Assembly: GCA_023145435.1 (NCBI GenBank)
Contig: JAGLDS010000007.1
Location: forward strand, 1-64,000
DNA length: 64,000 nucleotides
Source of the DNA: Clostridiales bacterium
GTDB taxonomy: Bacteria; Bacillota; Clostridia; DUPQ01
Direction of reading: 5' to 3'
Numbering within the stretch: the stretch's first letter is position 1; every line of letters starts with the position of its first letter. Positions 1-8,052 of the stretch are shown one piece after another. Both the position numbers and the translations under genes were made by a program. The notes below the pieces were generated by a model, which was not told where the DNA came from, did not search any database, and saw nothing but the letters and a program-made list of their open reading frames with translations.

Positions 1-56
1 AGAGCAGCTGATTTGTAATCAGCAGGTCGGGGGTTCGATTCCGTCCATCAGCTCCA
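1..56 (+). tRNA. tRNA-Thr (UGU), 5' end outside the window
   Basis: The window opens inside a tRNA. The anticodon arm CTGAT-TTTGTAA-ATCAG carries anticodon TGT, which reads ACA (Thr). A T-loop TTCGATT follows, then the acceptor strand CATCAGC, discriminator T and an encoded CCA ending at base 56. The acceptor 5' strand and most of the D-arm lie upstream of the window, so the gene is partial here. Confidence 0.93.
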
Positions 57-59
57 TAA

Positions 60-92
60 AAAGCATTAAGAAAAATCTTAGTGCTTTTTTTT
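60..92 (+). terminator. Intrinsic terminator after tRNA-Thr
   Basis: An AAGCATTAAG / CTTAGTGCTT stem (one G-T pair) with an A-rich loop runs into a T8 tract. It begins 4 bases after the tRNA CCA end. Confidence 0.88.
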
Positions 93-98
93 ACATTG

Positions 99-107
99 TG
101 ATACAAT
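99..107 (+). promoter_or_regulatory. Extended -10 promoter for the Nudix gene
   Basis: TG-A-TACAAT ends six bases before the ATG at 114 and lies just after the tRNA terminator. I see no good -35 and no Shine-Dalgarno. The predicted transcription start therefore coincides with the start codon. Confidence 0.55.
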
Positions 108-113
108 TAATAA

Positions 114-581
114 ATGGATAATGCAAGCCAAGTTAAACTTTTGAATATGTGTATGATTTATGATGAAAAAAAGGATATGGTTATTACTCAGCATAGAGTA
201 AAAAAAACATGGCCAGGTTTCACCTTCCCTGGGGGGAAAGTAGAACATAATGAAAGTTTAGTTCAATCTACTATAAGAGAAGTAAAAGAAGAAACAGGTT
301 TGGATATTAATAATCTTTCATTATGTGGAATTGTTCATTGGTATAATATTAAAAATCATGACAGATGGATGGTGTTTTTGTATAAGACTAAATCTTTTAA
401 AGGACAATTATTAATAAATCCTATTGAAGGTGATATTTCTTGGGTTTCACTTGATGAACTCAAAAAGTTACCTTTATCCATTGGTATGAGTGACTACTTA
501 TCACTATTTCTAAAAGAGGAGTTTTCTGAACTATATAACACATGGGATGAAGAGATATGTAATGAATTTCAATTATTCTAA
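114..581 (+). CDS. Nudix hydrolase (MutT/8-oxo-dGTP diphosphatase-like)
   Basis: This 155-residue Nudix pyrophosphohydrolase probably clears oxidised or surplus nucleoside phosphates in the cytoplasm. The Nudix box is intact at about residues 41-63: G41-x5-E47-x7-R55-E56-x2-E59-E60-x-G62, so metal binding should be preserved. A GDISW segment follows, as in MutT-type enzymes. The substrate cannot be read from sequence. It stands alone behind the tRNA terminator and overlaps the start of signal peptidase I. No ribosome site precedes ATG 114, and a -10-like box sits six bases upstream, so the mRNA may be leaderless. Confidence 0.88.
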   Translation: MDNASQVKLLNMCMIYDEKKDMVITQHRVKKTWPGFTFPGGKVEHNESLVQSTIREVKEETGLDINNLSLCGIVHWYNIKNHDRWMVFLYKTKSFKGQLLINPIEGDISWVSLDELKKLPLSIGMSDYLSLFLKEEFSELYNTWDEEICNEFQLF

Positions 582-1101
582 CAAAGGTAAAAAAATTAAA
601 AAAAACATTAATGAAGAAATAAAATGGCTAAGTGCAATTTTAATAGGGTACTTAATTATTAGCCAACTTATTCTTTTCAATGGGCACATTCCTAGTTCTT
701 CTATGGTAGATACATTACAAGTCAAAGATAGAGTATTATCAAATCGTTTAGCATATATAGTTAATCAACCAAAAAGAAGCGATGTTGTAGTGTTTTTTCA
801 TCCTGATCAACCTAATAAACACCTAATAAAAAGAATTATAGGATTACCAGGTGAAGTAATCAGAGGTAATAATGGAATTGTCTATATTAATAATCAACCG
901 TTAGATGAACCTTATTTATTAGGATCAATGATAGGTAGTTTTGGGCCTATTAAAATTCCTATTAATAGTTATTTTATGATGGGAGATAATCGTAACTTTT
1001 CAGCAGATGCTAGAGTATGGAAACAGCCATTTGTTTATAAAGATAACCTGATTGCAAAAGCTATGTTTGTATATTATCCAATATTTAAGAAATTACCGTG
1101 A
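562..1101 (+). CDS. lepB: Signal peptidase I
   Basis: A membrane-bound serine protease that removes signal peptides from exported pre-proteins. One N-terminal membrane segment (about residues 22-41) precedes the catalytic domain. The nucleophile Ser47 sits in PSSSM, the general-base Lys90 in KRIIGLPGE, and the GDNR box is present. The usual SxDSRxW reads SADARVW, a mild deviation. I chose ATG 562 rather than the track's 547 because GAAGAGA sits six bases before it. The 5' end overlaps the Nudix gene by 20 bases, so the two are probably co-transcribed. At 179 residues it matches the short Gram-positive SipS type. Confidence 0.9.
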   Translation: MNFNYSNKGKKIKKNINEEIKWLSAILIGYLIISQLILFNGHIPSSSMVDTLQVKDRVLSNRLAYIVNQPKRSDVVVFFHPDQPNKHLIKRIIGLPGEVIRGNNGIVYINNQPLDEPYLLGSMIGSFGPIKIPINSYFMMGDNRNFSADARVWKQPFVYKDNLIAKAMFVYYPIFKKLP

Positions 1102-1115
1102 AGATAAACAACCTA

Positions 1116-1124
1116 TGCTATAAT
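1116..1124 (+). promoter_or_regulatory. Extended -10 promoter for the Dabb gene
   Basis: TG-C-TATAAT lies in the 52-base gap after lepB, about 30 bases before the Dabb start codon. The -35 region is poor (CCGTGA at 17-bp spacing), typical of an extended -10 promoter. Confidence 0.55.
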
Positions 1125-1153
1125 TATTAATATAAATTATAGGAGGATTAAAT

Positions 1154-1456
1154 ATGGTTAAGCATATAGTGACTTGGAATTTTTTAGATAAAGCGGCAGG
1201 AAATAATAAAGAAATAAACATGAAAATAGCCAAAGAACTCTTAGAAGACTTAAAGGGGAAAGTGCCTTCTATTAAACACATTGAAGTTGGGCTCAACTTT
1301 AATACTCTTAAAGAAGCAAAAGATGTTGCTCTATATTGTGAATTTGAAGATAAAAAAGGACTAGATGCATATCAAGTACATGATGAACATCAAAAGGTAG
1401 CAGCTTTTATTAGAAGCATTACAAAAGATAGAGCTATCACAGATTATGAATACTAA
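1154..1456 (+). CDS. Dabb (stress-responsive A/B barrel) family protein
   Basis: A 100-residue single-domain protein of the Dabb alpha+beta ferredoxin-like barrel family, normally dimeric. It starts with the typical MVKHIVTWNF beta strand, and the family His-containing motif is at YQVHDEHQKVAAFI (about residues 74-87). Family members are stress-induced or act as small barrel enzymes, but no reaction can be assigned here. AGGAGG seven bases before the ATG fixes the start. The next gene, a methyltransferase, follows within about 25 bases and may be co-transcribed. Confidence 0.85.
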   Translation: MVKHIVTWNFLDKAAGNNKEINMKIAKELLEDLKGKVPSIKHIEVGLNFNTLKEAKDVALYCEFEDKKGLDAYQVHDEHQKVAAFIRSITKDRAITDYEY

Positions 1457-1479
1457 AAAAATTTAAAGTGAGAAAAGTT

Positions 1480-2061
1480 ATGAAAATTGGTGGAACAATA
1501 TATAATGTGATGATGCTACCCCTTGAGGCAGCAAAATTACATAGTCTTCGAAAAAAGTTAGTTACACAAGCTAGGGGAGTGGTTCTTGAAATTGGTGCAG
1601 GAACTGGAATAAATTTATCTTATTATAGATTTAATCAGATAAAAAAATTAATTGTAACTGATTTATCACTTGCCCAACATAAAGCTTGTGTAAAAAAAAC
1701 TAAAGAAAAAATAATATGCATGGAAGAGAGTGTAGAAAAATTATCATTAGCAGATAAAAGTGTGGATACGGTAATGTTCACTTTAGTTTTTTGTTCAGTT
1801 GATAACCCTTTAAAAGGACTAAGTGAAGTACGTCGAGTACTAAAAGACAATGGTAAAATTATTTTTATAGAACATGTTCTTCCAAAAAAGAAAACAACAA
1901 AAAAAATATTTTATTTTGTTAATAAAGGATGGATGAAGATATCTAGAGGTTGTAATTTAACAAGAGAGACAATAGATGTAATCTCACAAGCTGGATTTAA
2001 TGTCACATTAGTTGCAGATGGTGTTTTTTCAGCAGGATGGGCAACAAAAAAAGAAGGATAG
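1480..2061 (+). CDS. Class I SAM-dependent methyltransferase (METTL7/UbiE-like)
   Basis: A Rossmann-fold methyltransferase. Motif I is VVLEIGAGTGINLSYY, the acidic strand-2 end is VTDLS, motif IV is DTVMFTLVFCSV, and the post-motif segment is EVRRVLKDNGKIIFIEHVL. The late GCNLTRETIDVISQAGF stretch resembles the METTL7/phospholipid-methyltransferase-like branch, but the acceptor is unknown. The track begins at GTG 1468, which lacks a ribosome site. ATG 1480 is preceded by a weak GTGAG and is preferred, without certainty. It directly precedes a remnant of another methyltransferase. Confidence 0.8.
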   Translation: MKIGGTIYNVMMLPLEAAKLHSLRKKLVTQARGVVLEIGAGTGINLSYYRFNQIKKLIVTDLSLAQHKACVKKTKEKIICMEESVEKLSLADKSVDTVMFTLVFCSVDNPLKGLSEVRRVLKDNGKIIFIEHVLPKKKTTKKIFYFVNKGWMKISRGCNLTRETIDVISQAGFNVTLVADGVFSAGWATKKEG

Positions 2062-2062
2062 A

Positions 2063-2233
2063 ATGAAAAATTTACAAAGCCATATATTGCATGCAAATAA
2101 AAAACCTGCTTTATATGAGGCATATACTAATGAAATTCTGTGGAATGATAATCACATTTCTAAAAGAATGCTACAGTCCCATTTATCATGTTCTAGTGAA
2201 GCAGCATCAAAAAAAGTTAGAAATATAGTATAA
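2063..2233 (+). pseudogene. Truncated N-terminal remnant of a clostridial SAM methyltransferase
   Basis: A 56-codon frame begins at ATG 2063, five bases after AAGAAGG and nearly touching the previous stop. The peptide reads ...KPALYEAYTNEILWNDNHISKRMLQSHL...AASKK. From memory this resembles the first about 50 residues of a clostridial class I methyltransferase family (PALYE...W-DPHIS-xML-xHL...AASRK). It ends before any SAM-binding motif, and a new gene begins 30 bases later, so the catalytic domain is gone. The family match was not checked by search. It could instead be a small peptide of unknown role. Confidence 0.5.
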
Positions 2234-2263
2234 TATAGTTATCTAGATTAATGGGAGGAATAT

Positions 2264-2983
2264 ATGTTTATTAGAAGTGATTTAAAAAATCGTGCAAAGG
2301 TTATATTAAAAACCTCATATTGGTATGCATTGCTTGTAAGTTTTATACTTTCGCTATTTGGGTCAAGCAGTGGATGGGGTTCTGGTTTCTCAAATTCAAC
2401 AAAAGATCAATTAGGTAATATTGATTTACGAATATTAGGAATTATTGCAGGGCTTGTAACAATTGCAAGTCTATTTGCACTTGCCATTAGAATATTCATA
2501 GGATATCCATTGGAAGTATCAGGAAGGAAGTTTTTTGTAGAAAATGCTCGTGGCGTTACTGATCTTAATTATTTAGGATATTCTTTTAGGGATAATAAGT
2601 ATTTATCAATTGTTAAGGTTATGTTCTTTAAAAATTTATTTGTTTTTCTTTGGACATTATTATTTATTATTCCAGGAATAATAAAAAGCTATGCTTATAT
2701 GATGGTGCCATATTTACTTGCAGACAATCCTAATTTAGGCTATAAAGAAGCGCTTAGATTAAGTGATGAAATGACTAAAGGATACAAACTAGATATCTTT
2801 ATTCTTGATTTATCATTTATTGGATGGTATTTATTAGGACTAATAACTTGTGGTGTTGGGGTGTTGTTTGTTAAGCCTTATCATGATGCAACTCATGCTG
2901 AATTATACATTGAATTACTTGGAGAACCAAAAGATAAAGTAATTATTGAAGATGATCAGGTTCTAGATGATCAGACTTTTTAA
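2264..2983 (+). CDS. DUF975 family integral membrane protein
   Basis: A 239-residue polytopic membrane protein that matches the DUF975 pattern: R-x-x-LK-xRAK near the N-terminus, several hydrophobic segments, the central LLFIIPGIIKSYAYMMVPYLLADNP motif, and the KEALRLSDEMTKGYK box followed by two more membrane spans. The C-terminus is a short acidic tail. Family members have no established biochemical role. GGGAGG precedes the ATG, and a TATAAT at 2229-2234 could be its promoter, though the -35 is weak. A 2H phosphoesterase gene follows 13 bases later. Confidence 0.88.
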   Translation: MFIRSDLKNRAKVILKTSYWYALLVSFILSLFGSSSGWGSGFSNSTKDQLGNIDLRILGIIAGLVTIASLFALAIRIFIGYPLEVSGRKFFVENARGVTDLNYLGYSFRDNKYLSIVKVMFFKNLFVFLWTLLFIIPGIIKSYAYMMVPYLLADNPNLGYKEALRLSDEMTKGYKLDIFILDLSFIGWYLLGLITCGVGVLFVKPYHDATHAELYIELLGEPKDKVIIEDDQVLDDQTF

Positions 2984-2996
2984 TGGAGATATATAA

Positions 2997-3536
2997 ATGA
3001 ATAAGAGAACAGTTATATGTCTTTTCCCCAATGAGCGAATAAGACGAATTGAAGGCTTTAGACAAAAATATATTAATCATCCTGGAAAAGATGTTCCTTT
3101 TCATATAACTTTGCTTAATGAATTTTATCACCGAGAGGAAATAACAGATAACATTATTTCTTCTCTTTATAAAATAGCTAGTAAAACAAAACAGTTTGCT
3201 TTTGAAGCAGTTCCTATTTCCACGTTTCCAACATCAAATGTTATTTATCTAAATCCTATACCGGTATCACCAATCGAAAAACTTGTAAAAAATTTATGTA
3301 ATGAATTTCCTGAGTTTTCATATAATGAAAAATTTCCTGTTTTTCATATGACTATTGCGTATAATTATCCTGATAATCTTAAAGATAGAATTATAAGTAA
3401 ATTCTTAGATAAATTTGGAAGCAAGAGAATTCCATTAACTGCAGGTAGAATTGGAATTTGCATACAAGAAGAAAGTGGATGGAAGGAATATTTATCATTT
3501 AAGCTAGGAGAATATGATGACAGTAGTAGTACATAA
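2997..3536 (+). CDS. 2H phosphoesterase / 2'-5' RNA ligase family protein
   Basis: A cytoplasmic 179-residue protein with the two HxT/S signatures of the 2H phosphoesterase fold: H36-I-T38 (PFHITLLNEF) and H117-M-T119 (FPVFHMTIAY). Bacterial members act on 2'-5' linked or cyclic phosphodiester RNA ends, but the physiological substrate is generally unknown. GGAG lies before the ATG. The 3' end overlaps the GNAT start by about 20 bases, so translation is probably coupled. Confidence 0.85.
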   Translation: MNKRTVICLFPNERIRRIEGFRQKYINHPGKDVPFHITLLNEFYHREEITDNIISSLYKIASKTKQFAFEAVPISTFPTSNVIYLNPIPVSPIEKLVKNLCNEFPEFSYNEKFPVFHMTIAYNYPDNLKDRIISKFLDKFGSKRIPLTAGRIGICIQEESGWKEYLSFKLGEYDDSSST

Positions 3537-4077
3537 AACACCAATTGAACAATTTACATTAAAACAAGCAAAAATAAAAGATATTCCCTTAATACTATCT
3601 TTTATAAAAAAATTAGCAGCTTATGAAAATTTATCACATGAGGTTAGCGTAACTGAAGATGTTTTAAAAGATTCACTATTTGTGAGGAAAAGTGCAGAAG
3701 TATATATTGCTAATTATGAGGATAAGCCAGTAGGGTTTATGCTCTTTTATTATAATTTTTCTACTTTTAATGGAAAACCTGGAATCTATTTAGAAGATTT
3801 ATATATTGATGAACCAATGAGGCATAGAGGATTTGGTAAAGCAATGTTAGGTTTTTTAGCTAACTTAACAATAAAAAGGGATTGTTTGCGATTAGAATGG
3901 GCGTGTCTTGATTGGAATCATCCTTCTATAGATTTTTATAAGAAATTGAAAAGTTCGCCATTAAATGACTGGACAGTTTATAGACTGTCAGGTGAAAATC
4001 TTAATTTTTTGGCTCAATCATATTTAAAAGGTGAAAAAAATAAACAAACTAAATATAGTACTAGAATTAATACATAA
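3517..4077 (+). CDS. GNAT family N-acetyltransferase (diamine/polyamine acetyltransferase-like)
   Basis: A GCN5-related acetyltransferase. The acetyl-CoA loop is MRHRGFGKAML, preceded by YLEDLYIDEP and followed by RLEWACLDWNHPSIDFYKKL, an arrangement typical of SAT-type polyamine acetyltransferases. The C-terminus extends about 30 residues past the fold with a Lys/Asn-rich tail. AGGAG at 3506-3510 serves either ATG 3514 (spacing 3) or ATG 3517 (spacing 6); the latter is preferred. It overlaps the 2H phosphoesterase gene. Polyamine specificity is inferred from pattern only. Confidence 0.82.
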   Translation: MTVVVHKTPIEQFTLKQAKIKDIPLILSFIKKLAAYENLSHEVSVTEDVLKDSLFVRKSAEVYIANYEDKPVGFMLFYYNFSTFNGKPGIYLEDLYIDEPMRHRGFGKAMLGFLANLTIKRDCLRLEWACLDWNHPSIDFYKKLKSSPLNDWTVYRLSGENLNFLAQSYLKGEKNKQTKYSTRINT

Positions 4078-4118
4078 ATATGATAAGATAATTACATTAT
4101 ATTAACAAGGAGTAAAGC

Positions 4119-5237
4119 ATGTATCAAGTAGATTATAAGAAGGCTAGAGACGAAGCTGGATTTTCATATTATATAAGCAATGGTGTATCTTCATTATCTG
4201 CAATTGCTGGTTTGTCAGATTATGATATTTATACAGATTACAAAGCAGGTATTAAACTTTATAGTAATGAAACAGTTAAAAAGCTTGACGATATGTTTGA
4301 AAATAAGTTACGACATATTTCACCTGCAACAGGCCATATTTCATATGGTCACATAAGTTGTTTGGGAATGGAACTTAAATTTCCAAAAGAAGGTGATGTA
4401 AACTATGTACATGAAAAGAAGAGCCTTGATGAATGGATAGCTATTCTTAAAAAAGATATCGAATTATCAGATTTGGCTAAAAAACAGATAGAATACCAGA
4501 AAAAGCTTCAAGAAGCTTTTCCAGAAAAAACAGTTTCATGGACTTTTGGGTTTGAAGGACCGCTGACCACAGCATATGAATTAAGGGATATGGACGTGTT
4601 TTACGATATATATGATCAACCTGAAAAATTAAAAGAATTCTTACATGTGCTAACAGATAATATAAATAGTTATAAAGATATTTATTCCAAAATGAACAAT
4701 AGCACTACTTTTTCTCATGATGGAGCGGGAATGTGCGATGATATTTCTTCTATGTTTTCACCTGAACTATGGGATGATTTTGTTTTACCGTTTTGGGATA
4801 AGTATTATAGTTATTCAACAGATGGGAAACGTTATTTACATTGCGAAGATTTAAATTACAAGCATGTTAGAAATCTTGAAAAAGTAAATATTTACAGATA
4901 TGACCCTTCAGTATCTCCAAAACTTAATCCTGAATTAATACGTGACAATTCAAAAGTTCCTTATAAGTGGAGAATGAATGGATATTATTACAATGATTTA
5001 ACTGTGGATGAAGTGAGAGATTGGGTATTTAAAGCAGTTGCAGACGGTGCAAGTGAGGTTTTTTCAATAGTTACTTATCAGCAATTAGATGAAAAAGGTA
5101 GAAAGAAAGTTCTAGCGTTAGAAGATGCATGTAGAATTAGTAAGGAAATATTAGATAAAGGTGCTAGTAGAGATGAAGTTGCAAAACTAGTTTCAAAAGC
5201 TGGTAATAAAAAATTCTGGGATGAATGGCAAGCATAA
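4119..5237 (+). CDS. Uroporphyrinogen decarboxylase superfamily protein (paralogue 1)
   Basis: A 372-residue TIM-barrel protein of the UroD/methylcobamide:CoM methyltransferase superfamily. Recognisable parts are FGFEGPLTTAYELRDMD, CDDISSMFSPELWDDFVLP and RYLHCEDLNYKHV, where the superfamily usually has its LHxCG segment. No haem pathway or corrinoid-protein gene is adjacent, so haem decarboxylation is unlikely and methyl-group or small-ligand chemistry is more plausible (inference). It starts at ATG 4119 behind AAGGAG. A close paralogue follows 22 bases downstream, and both share nearly identical stretches such as DVFYDIYDQPEKLK. Confidence 0.8.
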   Translation: MYQVDYKKARDEAGFSYYISNGVSSLSAIAGLSDYDIYTDYKAGIKLYSNETVKKLDDMFENKLRHISPATGHISYGHISCLGMELKFPKEGDVNYVHEKKSLDEWIAILKKDIELSDLAKKQIEYQKKLQEAFPEKTVSWTFGFEGPLTTAYELRDMDVFYDIYDQPEKLKEFLHVLTDNINSYKDIYSKMNNSTTFSHDGAGMCDDISSMFSPELWDDFVLPFWDKYYSYSTDGKRYLHCEDLNYKHVRNLEKVNIYRYDPSVSPKLNPELIRDNSKVPYKWRMNGYYYNDLTVDEVRDWVFKAVADGASEVFSIVTYQQLDEKGRKKVLALEDACRISKEILDKGASRDEVAKLVSKAGNKKFWDEWQA

Positions 5238-5259
5238 AAAAGGAACAAGGAGAAATATT

Positions 5260-6378
5260 TTGTATAAAGTAAATTATGAAACCGCAAGAGAAGAAAGAAA
5301 ATTTAATTATTTCATATCAAATGGTGTAGACGCATTGGCTAAAATGGCGGGATTGTCCCATCATGATATTTTTACAGATTATAAAGCGGGAATAAAGATT
5401 TACAGTGATGAAAACACAAATAAAGTAAATGATATGTTTAATAATAAACTAAGGTCTGTACAACCATCAACAGGACATATTGCTTATGGTCATGTAAGTT
5501 GTTTGGGGATGGAACTTCTTTTTCCAAAAGATGGCGAAGTAAATTATGTTCGTGAGAAAAAAAGTCTTGATGAGTGGATGGTAATATTAAAAAAGGATAT
5601 TGAATTGTCAGATTTGGCAAAAAAACAAATTGTGTACAAAGAAAAACTTCAAGAAGCTTTTCCAGGTAAAAAGATTGCATGGACATTTAGCTATGAAGGT
5701 CCAATGACTACGGCTTATGAACTAAGAGACATGGATGTGTTTTACGATATATATGATCAGCCTGAAAAGTTAAAAGATTTTTTAGGTATCTTAACTGATA
5801 GTATAGGAAGATATGCAAAGATATATAAAAAGATGAATGGACCAGGAGAAGTATTTGATAATGGTTGGGGAATGTGTGACGATGTAGCTTCTATGTTTTC
5901 ACATGAACTTTGGGATGAATATGTTATACCTCATTGGGACCAGTTTTTTAGTAGCATGACAAGTGGAACTCGTTATTTGCATTGCGAAGACATGGATTAC
6001 AAACATGTAAAACACCTTGAAAGAGCTAATATTTTCACATTTGATCCTGCTGTTTCTCCAAAACTTAATCCACAGTTGATACGTGACAATACAAGAGTTC
6101 CTTTTAAATGGAAATTAAATGGTTTTTACTATAATAATATGAGTGAACAAGATGTAACAGACTGGGTATATAAAGCAGTTGAAGATGGTGCTAGTGAATT
6201 GTTTTCAAATGTTACTTACCAGTTGTTAGACAATGAAGGTGTAAAAAAGGTACTAGCCTTTGATGAAGCTTGCAGGGCAAGTAAAGAAATGCTTGATAAA
6301 GGTATTAGTAGAGAAGAAATTGGTAAAAGGGTTTCAAAAGAAGGAAAAGAAAAGTTTTGGGGTAATTGGCATGGGTAG
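5260..6378 (+). CDS. Uroporphyrinogen decarboxylase superfamily protein (paralogue 2)
   Basis: The second copy of the tandem pair aligns with the first over its whole length: GVDALAKMAGLSHHDIF at the start, WTFSYEGPMTTAYELRDMD in the centre, CDDVASMFSHELWDEYVIP and RYLHCEDMDYKHV near the presumed active site. The track's ATG 5221 lies inside the first gene. TTG 5260 is seven bases after AAGGAG and aligns with the MYQVDY start of the paralogue (LYKVNY), so I use TTG. Substrate unknown. The first copy has FSHDGAG where this one has FDNGWG, suggesting different specificity. Confidence 0.8.
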   Translation: MYKVNYETAREERKFNYFISNGVDALAKMAGLSHHDIFTDYKAGIKIYSDENTNKVNDMFNNKLRSVQPSTGHIAYGHVSCLGMELLFPKDGEVNYVREKKSLDEWMVILKKDIELSDLAKKQIVYKEKLQEAFPGKKIAWTFSYEGPMTTAYELRDMDVFYDIYDQPEKLKDFLGILTDSIGRYAKIYKKMNGPGEVFDNGWGMCDDVASMFSHELWDEYVIPHWDQFFSSMTSGTRYLHCEDMDYKHVKHLERANIFTFDPAVSPKLNPQLIRDNTRVPFKWKLNGFYYNNMSEQDVTDWVYKAVEDGASELFSNVTYQLLDNEGVKKVLAFDEACRASKEMLDKGISREEIGKRVSKEGKEKFWGNWHG

Positions 6379-7150
6379 AAATTACTATAAAACAGCATTT
6401 AATTGGGTGGCACCAGTTGTAGTTGTTGTCATCATTTTAACAGGAGAGTTATTTGAAGGATTAACAGTGTTGTTAGCTTATATTATTTTTAGATTTTTTG
6501 ATGAAAAAGATAAAATAAGTGCATATTATGGTAAAAAAGCATATTTAAAAGGGCACTACAAAAAAGCTGTAAAATTATATAAAAGAGCATTTAAAACAAA
6601 CAAAGCAGAACCAAAAGTATGCATTTCTTATTGTTACAGTTTGTTAATAACTGGGCAAACCAATAAAGCTGATGAAATACTTTCATTAATTAAGAATATG
6701 AAAAACATTGAAGAAATTAGTTCTCAGATACTAATTTGTGAAAAATTAATCTTATACAAAGGGGAGAATAGATTAATTAAAGCAATAATGGATTTAGAAC
6801 GTGTAGAGCAAGATTTGAAAAATACTTCCTATCATAATATTTTAGAAAAATTATATATTGAAAATAGCGACTTTAAAAAAGCGAAAATATTTGGAGAACA
6901 GGCCTATAAATATAATAAAGAAGACGTTCATATAATTGAAAATTTATTAAGAGCCTACTGTTTATTAGAAGATTATGAGAGAGCGGTTAAAGTCATTCCT
7001 ATTTTACTTAAAAAGAAACCATTTACTGATAATGCTTTCTATTATATGGGTCTGGCTTATGAAAAGAATAACAAACTAGAAAAAGCAGAAAAAATGTACA
7101 AAAAAGCAAAAGAAAAAGAAAAAACTATATTTTCCTATTCAAATAAATAA
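6371..7150 (+). CDS. Membrane-anchored TPR-repeat protein
   Basis: A 259-residue protein. A hydrophobic segment at about residues 9-36 (WVAPVVVVVIILTG...VLLAYIIF) anchors it, and the rest is a cytoplasmic tetratricopeptide-repeat superhelix. Repeats are seen at YFKGHYKKAVKLYKRAF-like, YIENSDFKKAKIFGEQAY, YCLLEDYERAVKVI and YEKNNKLEKAEKMYKKA. TPR domains are protein-protein scaffolds and no partner is identifiable. The track's ATG 6260 would read through the previous gene in another frame. ATG 6371, overlapping that gene's last eight bases, is more sensible. The ribosome site is weak, suggesting translational coupling. Confidence 0.72.
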   Translation: MGRNYYKTAFNWVAPVVVVVIILTGELFEGLTVLLAYIIFRFFDEKDKISAYYGKKAYLKGHYKKAVKLYKRAFKTNKAEPKVCISYCYSLLITGQTNKADEILSLIKNMKNIEEISSQILICEKLILYKGENRLIKAIMDLERVEQDLKNTSYHNILEKLYIENSDFKKAKIFGEQAYKYNKEDVHIIENLLRAYCLLEDYERAVKVIPILLKKKPFTDNAFYYMGLAYEKNNKLEKAEKMYKKAKEKEKTIFSYSNK

Positions 7151-7161
7151 GTTGGTGTAAA

Positions 7162-8052
7162 ATGAAAAAAGTGCTTAAATTTTTAGCAAAATATGCAACT
7201 ATTGTTTTAGGATGTCTTGTAGGTGCTGCTGGAGTTAATATTTTTATGATTCCATATAATATTGCACCAGGTGGGGTTACTGGTCTTGGTACAATCATCT
7301 ATTTTTTAATTAAGCAAATAATTCCACTGGGAGTAATAATCTTAGCAATTAATGTTCCGCTATTTATAGCTGGATTAATTGTACTAGGTAAAAAAGCTAT
7401 AGTTAGAGTTTTATTTGCTACAGTTGCTTTTTCTGTATTAATTGATTTTACAGAACATTTTCTAATGGATGTGGCTAAAAATCATGTTGAAGTAGGTGGG
7501 GAAATTGATTTACTTTTGTTTTCACTTTTTGGAGGTGCAATAGCAGGAGTGGGCCTTGGTATTGTTTATCGATATAATACAAATACTGGAGGAGTAGATT
7601 TGTTAGCAGATATTTTACGTAAAAAAGGTGTTTCATTAAGCATGGGACAAACCATGTTGATTTTTGACACAATTATTGTTATAACAGCGGGTATTGTTTT
7701 TAATAGTATTTTACTTGCAATGTATGCTTTAATTTCTATACTGGTATTTTCTAAGGTTGTAGACTTACTATTAGATGGAGTAGGATTTGCAAAAGGTTTG
7801 TATATTATTTCTGACAAGGCTCCATTAATAGCACAAGCTATATTGCATGATATGGATCGAGGAGTAACTGGAATAAAAAGTATTGGTAAGTATACTAATA
7901 CTGAACGAGAAATGCTATTTTGTATTACTAGACCTAAACAAGTAGCAGAGATAAAGAAGATTATTAAAGATATTGATAAAGATGCTTTTGTAGTATTAAC
8001 AGATGTTAGAGAAGTATTGGGAGAAGGCTTTCAAGGCTTTGACATCACTTAG
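7162..8052 (+). CDS. YitT family membrane protein (DUF161 + DUF2179)
   Basis: A 296-residue protein with five or six membrane segments in the first about 215 residues, including the family signatures NIFMIPYNIAPGGVTGLG and YRYNTNTGGVDLLADIL. A soluble DUF2179 domain of about 80 residues follows at the C-terminus (YIISDKAPLIAQAI...EREMLFCITRPKQ...DAFVVLTDVREVLGEGF). This is the standard YitT/YpjC layout and length. Transport function is suspected in the family but unproven. Its last codons contain the -35 box of the transketolase promoter. The start has only a weak GGTG ribosome site. Confidence 0.92.
   Translation: MKKVLKFLAKYATIVLGCLVGAAGVNIFMIPYNIAPGGVTGLGTIIYFLIKQIIPLGVIILAINVPLFIAGLIVLGKKAIVRVLFATVAFSVLIDFTEHFLMDVAKNHVEVGGEIDLLLFSLFGGAIAGVGLGIVYRYNTNTGGVDLLADILRKKGVSLSMGQTMLIFDTIIVITAGIVFNSILLAMYALISILVFSKVVDLLLDGVGFAKGLYIISDKAPLIAQAILHDMDRGVTGIKSIGKYTNTEREMLFCITRPKQVAEIKKIIKDIDKDAFVVLTDVREVLGEGFQGFDIT

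Larger units (their letters stand above)
4119..6378 (+). repeat. Tandem gene duplication (two UroD-superfamily copies)
   Basis: Two consecutive genes, each of about 1.12 kb, are clearly duplicated. Long protein blocks are identical or nearly so (GHxSCLGMEL, KKSLDEW, KKDIELSDLAKKQI, DVFYDIYDQPEKLK, SPKLNPxLIRDN), and short DNA stretches still match. Divergence is spread over the whole length, so the duplication is not recent. Confidence 0.85.

Noticed and set aside
1093-1296. Minus-strand ORF opposite the Dabb gene
   Set aside because: Shadow of the plus-strand Dabb frame; no ribosome site and no recognisable protein.
5438-5686. Minus-strand ORF inside the second UroD-like gene
   Set aside because: Lies wholly inside a conserved gene on the other strand, with no ribosome site.
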